From: Melieria omissa
Lineage: Eukaryota > Arthropoda > Insecta > Diptera > Ulidiidae
DNA: 64,000 nucleotides
Assembly: GCA_963971225.1 (NCBI GenBank)
Contig: OZ020269.1
Span: 16,129,921 to 16,193,920 of the forward strand
Reading direction: 5' to 3'
Part shown: positions 45,061 through 58,373 of the stretch, in pieces
Layout: the number at the start of each line of letters is the position of its first letter
Numbering within the stretch: position 1 is the first letter of the stretch
The notes under the pieces: generated by a model
Told to the model about the DNA's origin: nothing
The model's database searches: none
What the model saw: the letters and a program-made list of their open reading frames with translations, nothing else
Program-made: the position numbers and the translations under genes

Positions 45061-46640
45061 CAGAAAATGCAATTAAATATTAAAAACTTCCTCTGCAAAA
45101 AAAGGAAAAGAGGACATTAAAAACTAAAAGAATTTCATAAAAAATACGAAAGTCCTTTAAAAACAAAAATTAATAAGAAGATGCTAACGAAAATTAGAAA
45201 GAAACTAAATGCATGACAAGAAAATATGTGCATACCACAAAAACAAAAAATGAGAAAATTACAAAAATTTAAAATCGTGTGGTGGAAAAAAGGTCTACAG
45301 ATATATGTGGACAGTAGTCGTGACAGTTTTGTTTTGTTCGTTCAGCGTCAGTAGCGTTCGGGTTGACCTTTAGGAAACGGCGGGCCGCGCCAGTAATGTT
45401 ATGGCTAGGAAGCCTATGTGTTGAGCTAAGATCGAAGGAGAAACGCGCAGGTTGTCTCTTGTCAAGAAGCTGATTTTATTTTTCAATTTCAGTGTCTTAA
45501 ATACTAAATTTACAAACTGTTATACGGCTGAGCATTTCCAATGCTCCGCCCGATTTTCCAGTGTCGCGGAAGTGTGACCAATCAGCGTCACGGGACCCTT
45601 TCGGTCAATTCAGCACTTTTCCTCAAGTGCCATTGCCCTGCGGTAGGTGAAATCAAACAGAGTGCCGATCAGTGCATGTTCCATATGTGGGACACTGCAC
45701 TGCGGTCAGTCGTGTCGGATGGCACGCCGCTGGCTTAGCCACTTGAGTGTCGCTTGTGTCGTGCGCGCGTTGCTATTTGACACTTTGGCACATTTGTGCT
45801 CAAGTGTAGCATAATTTATTAGAGTTGGCATAAGTGGCTACGTGGGACCACTACAATAGTATTGAAAAATTACAAAAATGATAAAAAAAGTTCAGCATTA
45901 GAAACTGAAAAAAAACTAAAAAAATTAGAGAGAAACTAAGAAACATATTTCTACATCGAGTGCAAACTATTTAAAGAAAATTCCCAAAAATTTTTAACAA
46001 CTTTTACCAAAAAATTTCATACAAATTATGAAAAGTTGCTGAACTTTTTAACAAAAAAATAATAAACGAATGCAATTAAATATTAAAAACTTCGTCTGCA
46101 AAACGTCATAAAAAAATTCATAAAAATTAGAAAGAAAATTCTAAATCGAGTGCAAGCAGTTTTAAGAAAACTCAACAAAATTTTGAGCAGCTTTTCAACA
46201 AAATGAAAAAATAAACGATTTATTCGAAAAATTACAAAAATGAGAAAAAAATTAGAAAGGAACTTAGAAACAAAATTCTAAATCGGGTGCAAGCAATTTT
46301 TAGAAAAATTGAGATATGTTTAGCAACTTTTTAATAATGCAATTAAATATTAAAAGCTTCGTTTGCAGAAAGTTAAAAAGACTTTAGAAATTAAAAAAAT
46401 TGCATGCAAATTACGAAAATGCTCAACAAAATTAATAAAAATAAAACAAATATTAGAAAGAAACTAAAAGATACGACTAAAAATACGTACCGTAAAAACA
46501 AACAAATTAAAAATTAAAAAATATTAAAAACAAATCACAAAACTGTTAAAACAAATCTGCAGTCTTAAAAAATGAAAAACAAATTTTCATGACAAAAAAA
46601 TTAAAAAAAAACTATACTTTTATACGCTAATAGCAGAATT
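45060..46640. repeat. A-rich degenerate tandem repeat, split by a solo LTR
   Basis: The phrase gcaattaaatattaaaa(a/g)cttc(c/g)tctgca or a close variant appears near 45067, 46070 and 46335, and attctaaatcg(a/g)gtgcaag near 46140 and 46278. Spacing of the units is irregular. The LTR at 45397-45855 sits within this A-rich block. Confidence 0.5.
45397..45855 (-). mobile_element. Solo LTR of a retrotransposon (~459 bp)
   Basis: On the minus strand it begins TGTAGTGGTCCCACG and ends GCCATAACA. A TATA-like tatttaag lies near 45500 and an aataaa signal near 45480, in the order expected of an LTR. agta flanks it at 45392-45395 and 45858-45861, one or two bases outside the TG/CA ends, fitting a 4-bp TSD. 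It is GC-richer than its A-rich host. No internal region is present, so it fits a solo LTR formed by recombination. Confidence 0.6.
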
Positions 46641-47935
46641 TAACGAATTACATAGCAAATAATGAAACAAAAAATTAACAGAATATTAGCCAATTGTCGC
46701 AGCCCCTTTCTCCTATATAAGTTCTTCTTCTTCCCCTTCTCACACAGTAATAACGTCTACCCATCCATGCAGCTAAATATCTACGGCCCAGCTTCTGCAA
46801 AAAAATTAAACCACTGAGAGGACAAAAAAAGAGCAGAAACAACAACAAGAACTGCCAAAAAAAAATGTTGAAAAAATAAAATAAGCGTTAATAATAAAGA
46901 CGTCTGCCGGCAGTGACTACTATCAGCAGCTTTCACACAAACCGATAGACATCGTCAAGTCGAATGGCGAACCAGCGCACCGACCGTGAATCGGGCGTCG
47001 GGCGTCAGTCGAAAAGTGTGTGGCAGCTGCGCATTTTTCGCCTTTCCGCTTTAGCCGGCATTTTCTCGAATTGTTGGCGCAATTTTTTGGGCTTTTTTGT
47101 GTGACTTTTGGTTTGCAGCTGACAGGCGGCGGCAAGCGTGCTGTCTGCGCTTTCGTATGCAATCAACCGTATCCTGATAACATAATTTCACGCTAATGCC
47201 GCCTTTCCGTTCGGCGCGTATGTCACAATGCTTGAGACGAGGCGGCAGCAGCGAGAGAGAAATTACTCGGCAGCGAGGGTGCAGCTTACTACAGAATAAC
47301 TCATATAAATCGGCATAATGTGCTTTTTGTTGTTGCCGGTGTTGTTTCTATTGCTGAGCAGATTTGTTGCGCTTCATTTTCCGCATCAGTAACTATGCGG
47401 CGAAAGTTGCTGTTGTTGTTTTCGCTGTGTTTGCTGCCGTCATGTCAGCATGTTGTCGCCGATGAATTGCCGACTCAATGCGCGTTTTTACACTTTTTTT
47501 TTTGCTTTAATTGAAAGAATAATTGTGGGAAATTGAGGAATGGCGGCGCAGTGATGATGATGACGCGTAGTGTGTTTGTGAGATGTGACAGCACAACTTG
47601 TCTGCAGTGAAAAATTAACTTTGAATGATTTATGTTTAGTACCAATTTTGAAAATTTTTGGAAAATAAAATAAGAGGATTTTGAGTTGCAAATTTCAAAT
47701 GTTATAGTAAACAAAATTTTATGCCTTCCAACTGGATATATAGATAGATAAAGATTCTTTGATAGCGTTAATTAATTCTGATCATAGGCGGTCAACCTTT
47801 TACTTTCAACTTTAATTCTTTTTACAGCTGATTGTTTTTTTCTTCTGTTAAAAACTCAGTTTACGAGTATTTTGGTGAATGAAAAAATAGCTTGTTTTTA
47901 AATAAATAAACTCAGAATGCATAAAAATAAATATA
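46640..47935. other. Non-coding stretch, partly GC-rich
   Basis: The part at 46910-47480 is GC-richer than its surroundings and could hold a promoter or exon, but no frame has a recognised domain or convincing splice sites. Confidence 0.45.
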
Positions 47936-47936
47936 A

Positions 47937-48553
47937 AACATCATCATCATCATCTCAGCTCTTTGTAAGCTTTGGCCTGCTGCACGTGGGACTCCCATAC
48001 ATCTCAGTCGTTTGCAACTTCTCTCCAATTCCTTATCCCAAGTTTTTTTGTGTCTTCCTTTAGTTCGTCGGTCCATCTTGGTTTGGCCTTCCCCTTGCTT
48101 TAGTGTTGAACGCTTTGGCCGCTAAAATTTTCTTCTGCTCCCTCGTAGAGTTCATTCGTGTTACATGGCCTGCCCATCTTAATCATTGCGTTTTAATGAA
48201 GCGTATACAATTTTCGTCTTTTATAAGTTGGTCTAGCTCATCGTTCACCTTATACGCCACTCGCCATGGTCTTTGACTGCTCCAAAGATTTTCCTGAGAA
48301 TTTTTCTTTCGAAGATTTGCAGGTTGGTTTTGTGCTTTTCGATTAGCGTCCATGATTCCGCTCCGTAGCATAAGACTTGCCGAGCGATGGTTTTATACAA
48401 TGCCAGGTTACATTGCCTATTAATTAGCTTTGATATAAAAAGTTTGATTAGCGATGCATAAGACCTGCTAGCTGCTTGTATTCTTTCCTCAAAAGTGAGG
48501 CTTGCAGAGTTGTCACTACTCAGTTTAAAGCATAAGTAGGTAAAAGCTTCCAA
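47937..48553 (-). pseudogene. LINE reverse transcriptase C-terminal fragment
   Basis: The minus strand reads FTYLCFKLSSDNS, SLIKLFISKLINRQCNLALY, GAESWTLIEKHKTNLQIFER, KILRKIFGAVKDHGEWRIR, then after frame changes and a stop, LRWAGHVTRM and a basic tail. This is the end of an ORF2 of a LINE lacking RNase H. It ends in (ATG)n at 47940-47953, the 3' tail. Clade not assigned (RTE-like layout). 5' truncated at the AT array. Confidence 0.75.
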
Positions 48554-48559
48554 ATATAA

Positions 48560-50038
48560 AACATGAAATATAGAATTTCAATAATAAAATCTAGGAGATA
48601 CAATCTAAAAAATTGTGTAAAATGTAATATATAAAATATAAAAATAAAGAAAAATAATAATAAAATGTAAAATATAAAATACCAAAAGTGAAATGTGAAT
48701 ATATTATAAAAAAATGCAAAATAACAAATTTAAAATATAAAATATGAAACAAAAAATATGAAAAACAAAATATCAAATTTAAAATATATAAAATATAAAT
48801 TATATAAAATAAAAAACATAAAAATAAAACATAAAAAAATAAAATATAAAATATAAAAAAATATAAAATATGAAATATATAATGTAAAATAAATAAAAGG
48901 AAAATAAAAAATGTAAAATATTAAATATAACGTACGAAATATTAAATATTAAATATAAAATACAAAATATAAAATATAAGAAATAAAGTATAAAACATAA
49001 AATGTAAAATATAAAATAAAAAAATTACAAAATAATTGATTTTATTATATATATTATTTTATATATATTATATTTATTAATAATTAATAATAAAATTTAA
49101 AATTTAAAATATAAAATACAAAATATTAAATAAAAAATAGAAAATATAAAATTGTAAAAAATACAAAATAAAAAATAAAAAGTATATAAAATACAAAAAA
49201 ATATACGACACAAAATACGAAATACAAAATATGAAAAATAAAATAAAAAATAAAAAAATGTAAAATATAAAATACGAAATATAAAATACAAAATATAAAA
49301 TGTAAAATATAAAATGGAAAATGAAAATATTACAAAATAAAATATTTTAAATTTAAAATATCAAATACAAAATATTAAATAAAAAATAATAAATATAACA
49401 TTGTAAAAAATAAAAATTATAAAAAATATAAAACACAAAATACGAAATATAAAATATGGAAAATAAAATAAAAAATGGAAAATACAAAATACAGAATATA
49501 AAATGTAATATATAAAATATAAAATACAGAATGTAAAACTAAAAATTACAAAATACAAAATTTAAAATATAAAATACAAAATATTAAATTAAAAATAGAA
49601 AAAAAGAAAATTGTAAAAAATACATAATAAAAAATTTATAAAATATAAAAAAATATTATACACAAAATACGAAATATAAAATATTAAATTGACTCGAGTT
49701 TCAAAATAAGTGGCGCAGACAGGCTGCAAACTTGCCAAAAGATGCTGTCCAGAAGCTAATGCAGGGGGTATCAAGGTCCGACAGTTTTGGAGAGGGGACT
49801 AACAACACTGAAATTTGTATGTTTTTTAATGAAATAATAAACCTTTTAAAAAACAAAATACTTGTTGCTATATTTACTATAACGAGATGCGAAATACGGT
49901 TAATTATGTGCTGCCAGAATTTAACTGAAACAGTCTTTATGTAAAATAAAATTAAAAAAAATTTAAAATATAAAATACAAAATATAAAATACAAAATATA
50001 AAATATATAGTATAAAATATATAATATAAAATATAGAA
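48560..50038. repeat. ~1.4-kb AT-rich array of AAAATA(T/C)AA units
   Basis: Repeats of aaaatataaaatacaaaat type with frequent variants, broken by an unrelated 255-bp segment (49690-49945). Frames here give only Ile/Leu/Phe/Tyr-rich strings and are artefacts. Confidence 0.9.
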
Positions 50039-50040
50039 TA

Positions 50041-50279
50041 TCTCTCCTTCGCTGTAAGAACGTCATAACTAAAAAAAAATTGTTCTCAGTTTATGGCAGC
50101 CCTGTGTGTATGATCTTGTTTCTGTCAAAACCTCTTTGTAAAATATTCAATACTTTGCTCACAAGACGACATGAAAAATTTGTTGATACCTTGAACTGCC
50201 TGTAATGGTAAATTTTAAAATTGAATTTTCTCGGAATGATGTAGTTTTGAGTTATGACGTTCTTGCAGCGAAGGAGCGA
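50041..50279. mobile_element. MITE with ~33-bp inverted repeats (239 bp)
   Basis: Ends TCTCTCCTTCGCTGTAAGAA and (complement) TCGCTCCTTCGCTGCAAGAA, continuing cgtcataact on both sides, with only two mismatches. TA flanks at 50039-50040 and 50280-50281. Non-coding. It sits exactly at the right edge of the AT array. Confidence 0.8.
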
Positions 50280-50299
50280 TATGTATTCATATGTTCTCA

Positions 50300-53200
50300 A
50301 CTATGACTTGTTCACATATAGTTCACAAAATACAAAGGAGCTGCAACTTAAAGGTTTCCAAAAGCGACTTTCTCCATGAATGAAATCACAACACAAATGT
50401 CTAACTGATTTTACTAAAAAATTCTTAATAATTATCACTTTCTTCTTTAACTGAAAAATACTGTACATCGGTTTTTATTTTAATTGGAAAATCGAAAATG
50501 TTTTGCCTCTCCTGAAAATTTGAGATATTTGAATTGTAATGTTTTTGTATTTAGTGTGCAATATGTTCACAATTATTTGTACGAAACCATAAACCTCATA
50601 GTCTACGCAAATATTAATTTGAAAACGCAAGAACCTCAGATAATTCATGAAATGAAATTAAAAATAATAAAACTAAAGAACACATTTCCATACAATGACC
50701 GTCGCGCCGTGACAGCTCAAAATACGATTTTAATTAAATATTAAATTGACTCGAACAGCTACGAGAAATATGGAAGTCGCGCAATAAATGTGCAAGCGAA
50801 CATTATGTGGCAGTGCGGCTAAAATGCCAAAGCACCAAAACACCAGCCATCGGCCACCCCCACGAGATAATAATTCACTTTTTAATCGATGTGAAAGTGA
50901 AAAGCAGCAGGAAAGGCAAAATAAAATGAAAATTAACACTTCACAGATAAATTACGCAACTTTGGCAGCGCCAAAGCAACAAAAACAGGCAACATAAAAA
51001 GACGAAAACAACAGCAGCAACAACAACGACAGCCCGTTCGCCCAAAAGCAGCGCACAACCCTTTTAGCGCATCGTAGACAATAATTATTTAGGCGGCCGG
51101 CGGGGTGGTGGACAGTTGAAAGCGAACGAGCGAGCTTTGGAGCTCATTAAAAAGTCAACTTCTCAGCGGCGGCGTTACGTATACGCCCCGTATGGCGGCC
51201 AGTGTCGAAAATGTGCGAATCGAGGCGCGGTGTGTGTCGACTGTCGTTCGCACACACACACACACACACATATTTGCCGGGGCTTATAGCTTATAGCGCC
51301 ACTATAAATATTTCACTTTGTTTTGTCGCGCTTTTGCCATCCCTCGGTGCCGAATTCTCGCACTGGCTGCGGCCACTTGGCGTCCGCTTAATAGTTCCGA
51401 GCGCGTTTATCTGCTCTAATCGCGCTGAAACGAATGCCGGTGAATACCTTTGGACCGCTTAAAAGTTGCTCAGGCGCCGCGCACCGCCTTAAGTGAATTG
51501 CTTTCAGTTGTCCTTTGTTTGGTTTATTTTGTGTGTTTTATTTTTATATTTTGTTGTTGTTGCCAGTGTTAATTTTCACTTTTGTTTCGGCATTTTGTGT
51601 ATTAAGCGGGCGTTCGCTCAGCGAATAATCGCATTGGAAATAAATTTGGCGGAAATCGTTGGCGATAGCGTTTCAACGATGCTGCTCCATGTTGAATGGC
51701 GACCGTGCAAAATTATTTTCGTAATGGTTGTCAACACTTTTGGTTGTCGTACGGCGGCAAACGCAACAGCAGCAGCAGCAAGTCAAAGCAACGAAGAAGG
51801 GCGGAAAATAAAATGGCGCTAAAAAGCAAAACAACAACAGCAGCGCTGTGCAGCTTGTGGAAGGTTTCATTTACGCAATTTCGCGCGTGCGGCAACAAAC
51901 ACAACAACAGCAGTAACGAAACAACAATGTCGGCAGCTCTGACCGTGGCCGGTTGAAAGTTTACGGCTCCTGCGGCCATTTTTCAATTTCGTTGAAAATT
52001 AATTTCAACGCGCATTTTCGTGCATGCTTTTAGGCGTTCGTGTTGTTTCGCTGCCAAGTTGCGCTGTGAAAATTTCGTTTTTCGAATTTGCTCGCTTGCA
52101 GGCAGTTTATCGCTTTTTCGGACAGCAACTGACAACAACAGCAACAGCAGCACTAACAATTCGAGCAACTTGACGGCCACTTGGCGTTTAAAGCGTTAAA
52201 TGTTCACTTGTGAGTTTAAATTTTCAGCAGATACATAATGAGTGGAAGAGAAATGAACGTATTGCAAAAATTTTACTCACAACAGTTTGTCATTGAAATT
52301 TAGTTGCATTATTTTCAGTATTTTTTCCAACATAACCAATGCAGGAAAACCGCTAATAACGTGAAAGCAAAAAAGGATTCAATTAAAATCACACAATGCC
52401 AGAGTTTTGTTTTTTTTTAGAATTTTTTCTTTCTTATTTCTTCTTCGTTACTTATGTGCTGCCTGCATTCTCCACACACCCTCGGCTGTGTTTATTAATT
52501 AAATTCCTGCTTTGATCGAACAGCCCGAGTCGCCCCGCAACCGGCCGACAGTTGCACCCCTCTCAATCGTACATTTGCATAAATTATTCATTATGAAACG
52601 CCAGATAGTGATTTCTGCCGTCGATAAGCGCAAACAATTTCCGCTTACGCCACACTTCACATTCGCTGCGACGCGCCTTCACTACACGCCACCACTGCTG
52701 CCCACTGTCAGGCACAGCAAACTCACATTGACGAACGCGTTCTTCAAGCAAAAACAAAAAAAAAAGCGAATCGACAAAAACAACAAAAGAGAAAGAAAAC
52801 GAATACACTCACCCATACATATAAGAGTAGGCAAAGTTGTTCTTTGCCTTTTGCCTGCAACTTAGCAGCTGGCAATCCGCTTCAATTAAACACAGCGCCC
52901 TGCACTCGCTGCCAATTCATATTTATTGTTCGCCAGCCAGCCAGCGCGCTCGAGTGAATATTTTAATTGGCAATACTACTTGGAAGACAGAGCAGCAACA
53001 GCAACAGCACACACACAGACAGACAGACAGCAGCAACCACACAGCTCAGCCGCTCAATGCCAACAATACTCAATGCCTACCTACCAACAATCACCAGTCC
53101 GACTATGGCAATGCCAGAAAAATGAAAACATTTGCGCATTTCGCCAACAACAACAACAACAACAGGAGTAATGCAAAAATAATAGCAATAACAAAACGAC

Positions 53201-54210
53201 AAGAAAATCATTTGTCTATTTTGCCGCTGAAATTTGCACTTTTCTACGCAGTGCCAGCGAAAATATTCTTCGCCACACTGTTCGCATTTCTACGCACAGC
53301 CTTTGTCTGTTCTTGTCTGATTGCGCAAGTGCAAGTGTATGCGTGAGTGTGTGTGTGTGTTTCTGCTGCTAAAATACCTTTTCTGATTTGCCTGAGTTTT
53401 AATTAATTTCTCATACCTACGCTGTCAGCGCGCAGCTGCTGCCGAGACAGCAGTCGGAAATGAAAATTGCTGCGACAATAAACAAAAGCCAAAAGTGCGT
53501 TCTGTGCTGTTGGCGCAAAATTTGTAGCACTTTTTGCTTTAGATTGTTTCGCTAAGACTTTCAAAAAGCACGAAAAGCACAAGAAAACACTTTGTTTAAT
53601 AAATAAGTTAAGTTTGTGTGTTAGGGTGAAGTGCAAATTATAAAAAGATTCTGTTACAATGAAAAGGAAATGAGCAAATCAACTCCAGACTTGAGAAAAT
53701 TGTTTCAATTGACTGAAACTATTTAACTAACCTTATGTGGAATGATGATGATTATATGTCACTATGAGATATTAAGACAATAAATTAGTGATAAATCAAT
53801 TTGATCAATCAATGTTTGATCAGTTATGTTTATATATTTGTAATTGTGGTATAACTCTCTAATTTGTATTCAATAATTTTTTATTATCTGCAGTGATATT
53901 AGGCATGATTCCCTAAAATGTGTAGAAAGCAATCAAAACATTTTTTGGAAGGTTTCATCACTGTTACTAGAGCCCTAAAGACGTCTTTGACTCTAGTACT
54001 TTCGAACAACATATATATGATGCATCTACTGATTTTAAGCAAACTGATATCCAACTTGGGTTTACAACAAAAGCTAACACATACTAGCAGATCTATGGTT
54101 TAGATAAAACCAGATATCAGTTACCACACATCTGTGTTAATTACTGAGGCATTCTAATACGTTTGAAACTGAGTAATTTCGTTTGGGTTCTAGGTTCAGT
54201 TCAGTTATTA
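50300..54210. other. Non-coding stretch, no gene seen
   Basis: It includes GC-richer DNA at 50.9-52.2 kb and CA, CAA and CAG runs (51246-51270, 53000-53030, 53140-53165). Frames in 51.2-53.4 kb are long but Gln/Asn/His-rich from repeats, lack domains and overlap on both strands. The stretch could be a 5' exon, promoter or intron of a neighbouring gene. Confidence 0.5.
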
Positions 54211-54219
54211 GATTTTATG

Positions 54220-55620
54220 TGATTTATTTCAAGTTCTAGATATTAGATTTCAGCTTCTAGGTCTATGTTCCAGGTTCTAGAATTTAGGTTTTTGGTTCTA
54301 GGCTAAAGGTTCTAGGTACATTGTTTTATTTTTCAGGTTTTAGATTGTAGGCACTAAGTTTCAGATTTTTGGAACAAGATTTTAGAAACAAGATTTCAGG
54401 TTCTAGGTACAAGGTTTCAGGTTCTATATATTAGGTTTAAGGTTCGACGTACTAGGTTTCAGGTACTATGTTTTAGGCTCTACGTACTAGGTTTTACATC
54501 TAGATTTTTATGTACTTGTTTAAGGGGGTTTCCTGGTACTAGGTTATAGGTTTTTTAGGTTCTAGATTAGTACAAGCCAGTACCTGGGACGTAGTACCTG
54601 GATCCTAGGACCTAAAAACCGTTAGTGCATTAAGTAAAACTAAGTTTTAAATACTAGGTTTCAGGCTTGGTTTTAGGTATAAGATATCATGTTCTAGGTA
54701 CAAGGTTTCAGGTTATAGATATTAGGTTGTCGTATGTATGTCGAACCTAAATAATAGGTTTCTGCTATTAGGTTTTAGACTCTACCTACTAGGTTTTGCA
54801 TCTATGTTCTTAAGTTCTTGGTTGAGGGGTTTTCCTGGCACTAGATTCTAGGTTTTTTAGGTCCTAGATTAGAACGAGCCAGTATCTGGGATGTAGTACC
54901 TGGAACCTAGAATCTGGCACACCTAGATCCTAAAAACCCTTTAGTCCAGTAGGCAAAACTAAGTTTTAAATACTATGTTTCAGTTAGTAGGTTGCAGGTT
55001 TTTTGGTTCTAGGTAATATATTTCAGGTACTAAGTTTTAGGATTCAGTTTCAAGGTTCAGGTATTAGGTTCCAAGTTTTTAGGTTCTACGTACTAGGTTT
55101 TGTAGGTTCTAGATGCAAGGATTCAGGTATCTAAACCTTATTACCTGAATCGTAGTACCTAGAGCCTAAGGTCCTAAGATACTAGAGGTACTAGATTCCA
55201 GCTGTTTAGATTCTAGGTACAAGGTTTTGTAGGTTTCAGGTACTACGATTCAGGTAATAGGGTTTATATACCTGAAGGTTTCAGATTCAAGGCACTTGAT
55301 TTACCAGATTCCAGGTTTTTAGATTCTAGGTACTATGATTCAAGTAATAGGGTTTAGATAGCTGCATCTTAGTACCTAGAACCTACAAAACCTAGTACCT
55401 TGAATCAAAAAACCTGGAACCTAAACCCTAAACCTCGTACTTGAAATCTAGAATATAGTACCCAAAACCCTAGTATCAACAACCTGAAACCTAGATCCTG
55501 AAAAACATAGAGAATAAGAAGCTAGAGCCTATTACCTGAAACCTAGAACGTGAAATCCAGAACCTGAAACATAGAACCTGAAGCCTAGAACTCAAACCAG
55601 AAATTTAGTATCTAGAAACT
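54220..55620. repeat. TAGGTTC-type minisatellite with higher-order repeat and strand switch
   Basis: Short units such as aggttctaggtactaggttt run from 54220. After about 55370 the same unit appears as its complement (cctagaacctgaaacc). A larger block beginning near 54525 (tttcctggtactagg) is repeated about 303 bp later near 54828, including its inner inverted segment gtacctgg..ctagga. Non-coding. Confidence 0.85.
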
Positions 55621-55621
55621 A

Positions 55622-55760
55622 TTAGTCAGCCGCCGTAGCTCAGCCGGCTAGTGCGTTGGGCCGCGAGTCAAATGCGACGCTGGAACCCAGGCACAACATG
55701 GATGGTTGCGGGTAGCTAGGCCTTAGTCGCAGTATCGGGCTGTCGTGCCAGTCAATTATT
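55622..55760 (+). mobile_element. tRNA-head SINE fragment, family 2 (copy D)
   Basis: It begins cagccgccgtagctcagccg, with tagctcagccgg fitting the pol III A box exactly; the B box is eroded. It is inserted in the minisatellite, with tagaaacta near both edges (about 55612 and 55761) as a possible TSD. It shares only the head with copy C at 17271. Confidence 0.5.
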
Positions 55761-55764
55761 AGAA

Positions 55765-57130
55765 ACTAGTATCTAGTAGAACATGAAACCTCGAAGTTCT
55801 CATTACTTTATTTCATCTTACTTACCTTTCAAAAATTTACCCTTTTGCGACACGTAATGTGTTCACCAATGAAACACAAATATTTAATTTGAGATTTTAT
55901 AATAATAATAATTTTATTTTACTTCTTTTGTCTTAATGCTAAGCACTTAAGAACTAATTGAAAATTACAAAGTAAAAATTTATAAAAAATTGAAATTAGA
56001 GCAAGTTTCACAAGTTATCTACGAAAATGAACATCAGTAAATGTATCGTGTAATGGGATAATACATTTACTTTTTTATGTTTGTTTTTGTTTTTATTAAC
56101 TTTAGTCTACTTAATGACGAAACAGGTGTGCAATTAAAGTGACACATGAACTCAGCTCGAATTAAATTTATATAAGTACACAATAGTAATAATAGCTACA
56201 AACCACTAGGAAAATGTCATTTCACATCACATCATCAACTAACAAAAAAGAACATTGCAATAGATACACAATTATTTAGGTAGTTTTAAATGCCTTGTGT
56301 CGACTGTCGTCATTATGGGTACTTACATATATGTGTGTATGTGTGTCTATATGATGTGCGTGTGTTTGTGTAAGTGTGTGTGTGTGTGAAGGGCGAGTGC
56401 TTGAAAATGTCGCAATTTCAGCATTTTCAGCGCTCACAATGGACCGTGCTTCGTTCATTTATATTCAAGCGCTTATTGAAATGATCAATGACGACAGAAT
56501 TTCGCTTTGTAAATCAGAGCAAATAATACATTTTCATATGTTTCGTTATGGTGTGTGTTTATGTTTGTGTTTAGCTTTAGATTTTATTTAATTTTCGATT
56601 TTCAGTTGAGTAATTATTGCAATAAATGCAAATATCCAAACTTAACATCACATTGCTTGTCGGTTCTGGTTGTCATGTTTTTTGTGTTTTTCGTAGTTTA
56701 TATTTGCAATTAGCATAGTTTATTAATTAACCAATGCTTAGATTAGGGGTTTGGTTGCTGCTGTGGCGAAATTTGCAAGTTTTTACTTTCAGCATAGGTA
56801 GTGAAAAGTCTAAAGATGGTTTCAACTGTTGTCTAAAGTTGAAATTTAAATGCATTCAATTGCAATAGTTGCGTTCATTTGATGTTTTGTTATTTTTGTT
56901 TATTCATTAAGTTGGTGTTGTTGTTGTCAATTTGAGTGGTATTTTTTGGTTTTTTGAAGTTGATTGAATTTCGAAATATTTTGCAAATATTTCAGCAGTC
57001 GATATGACAGAGGTTGCTGACAATGTAAACTGAAATTTGTGTGTTTGGTTTCAATAAAAATTGTCTAAAAATGACCTAAAAGTTGTTAGTTGAAAATGAA
57101 AAGTTTAGCATTTAAAAAAGAATTTTTCAA
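55765..57130. other. Non-coding stretch, no gene seen
   Basis: AT-rich, with a TG run at 56330-56390 and a GTT run near 56916. No domain in any frame. Confidence 0.55.
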
Positions 57131-57135
57131 TTTAA

Positions 57136-57659
57136 CCCTTTAGACCCCAAAGGGGCCTGAGGGCAACTTCACCTATGTGCCATCTTATAGCAAAAGCTAT
57201 GATTGATTTATGGTTTTAATTTAATGACGCATCAACAAATTCATATTTTTAGAAGTGAATTCAAAGAAAATTACAACAATTTTACTGTTATTCCCAAAAT
57301 ACTTTCCAATAATTTGCAGCAATATCAGGGAAAATTTGTGTTCTAATTGAAGTCTACGAATTGGGCGCGTTTGATCAAAACTCTGCTTCTGTAAGAATGG
57401 TTAAATTAAATCAAAAAGTAATTATTTTGTATTTTTCCATAAATATAACATAATTTTTCTGTAATTAAAAAACATTTATATAAAATTTATTTAACCCGTT
57501 TTAAGCTAAAATTGTTCCAAAGAAAACTAGCTACTAGAACTTCAACAAAGAGGCTTGGCGGCTTCGAATATCGTGTGCACACTTTTTAGGCGAAAGTTTC
57601 ATGATTTAAATACCAAAAGAATATATAGAGACACAGGGTAAAATTTGAGGTCGAAAGGG
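57136..57659. mobile_element. piggyBac-type MITE, TTAA target (524 bp)
   Basis: Starts CCCTTTAGACC and ends with the complement of CCCTTTCGACC, flanked by TTAA at 57132-57135 and 57660-57663. No coding capacity. Related in its ends but not its body to the MITEs at 0.5, 25.9, 41.7 and 58.4 kb. Confidence 0.72.
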
Positions 57660-58097
57660 TTAATTTAATTTGAGTTTAATACAAGTTTTGTGCATTTCCA
57701 ATTATATGTTACGAAAACTTTTGTATGAATCAATGCTATGTGAACTATGCTATGAGGAATTCTATATGTTTTTTTTTAAGTCTTTTTGTGTTATCGCTGA
57801 AATGAAACAAAACTAAATTCAAGTTCAAAGCACTTGAAAATTTGGTTCAAACTTTTGATGACATAAGGCTTTGAGAAGTGATAAGTAAACATACCCAAAG
57901 TTGTACGCTTGCGGCTTTGAAGGTGTCAAAAGCCTTCAAGACACTGTCTAAAAGACTATGTGGAGTTTTTGGCTAAACAGAATCGAAAACTTGCGATACA
58001 AAGCTGAAATTCGTTCTAGAAGGGTCGGAGTTAAGCGGTCCAAAATTCTGGACATTCCATTAAAAATTTAGTCTGGGAATATGGGAAGATTTTTTTG

Positions 58098-58240
58098 TCG
58101 AAACTAGCCCGGAAACAAAAGTAAAAACCGTAGCTGTTGGGGTTCAAAACTCTGGATGATGCATTCCATAATTTTTGTCAAAGCAAGCCCGGAAACAAAA
58201 GTAAAAACCGTAGCTGTTGGGGTTCAAAACTCTGGACATT
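58098..58240. repeat. ~80-bp tandem duplication
   Basis: agcccggaaacaaaagtaaa, followed by aaccgtagctgttggggttc, appears at about 58107 and again at about 58188, nearly identical. A third, diverged unit may lie just before, near 58028. Function unknown. Confidence 0.8.
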
Positions 58241-58373
58241 AAATTTTAAATTCTAGTCTGCATGGTTTTTAACTTGTATTATAGCTACTGAAGCTGATTC
58301 AAGCGAAACTCGATGATTCATTTTACTCAAAACTGAACTACATTGAGTGTTTCTATTATTAGACCCACTTTAA

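Noticed and set aside
51202..53346. Several 80-170-codon frames
   Set aside because: Repeat-driven (CAA, CAG, CA) on both strands. No family recognised; possibly an untranslated exon or intron.
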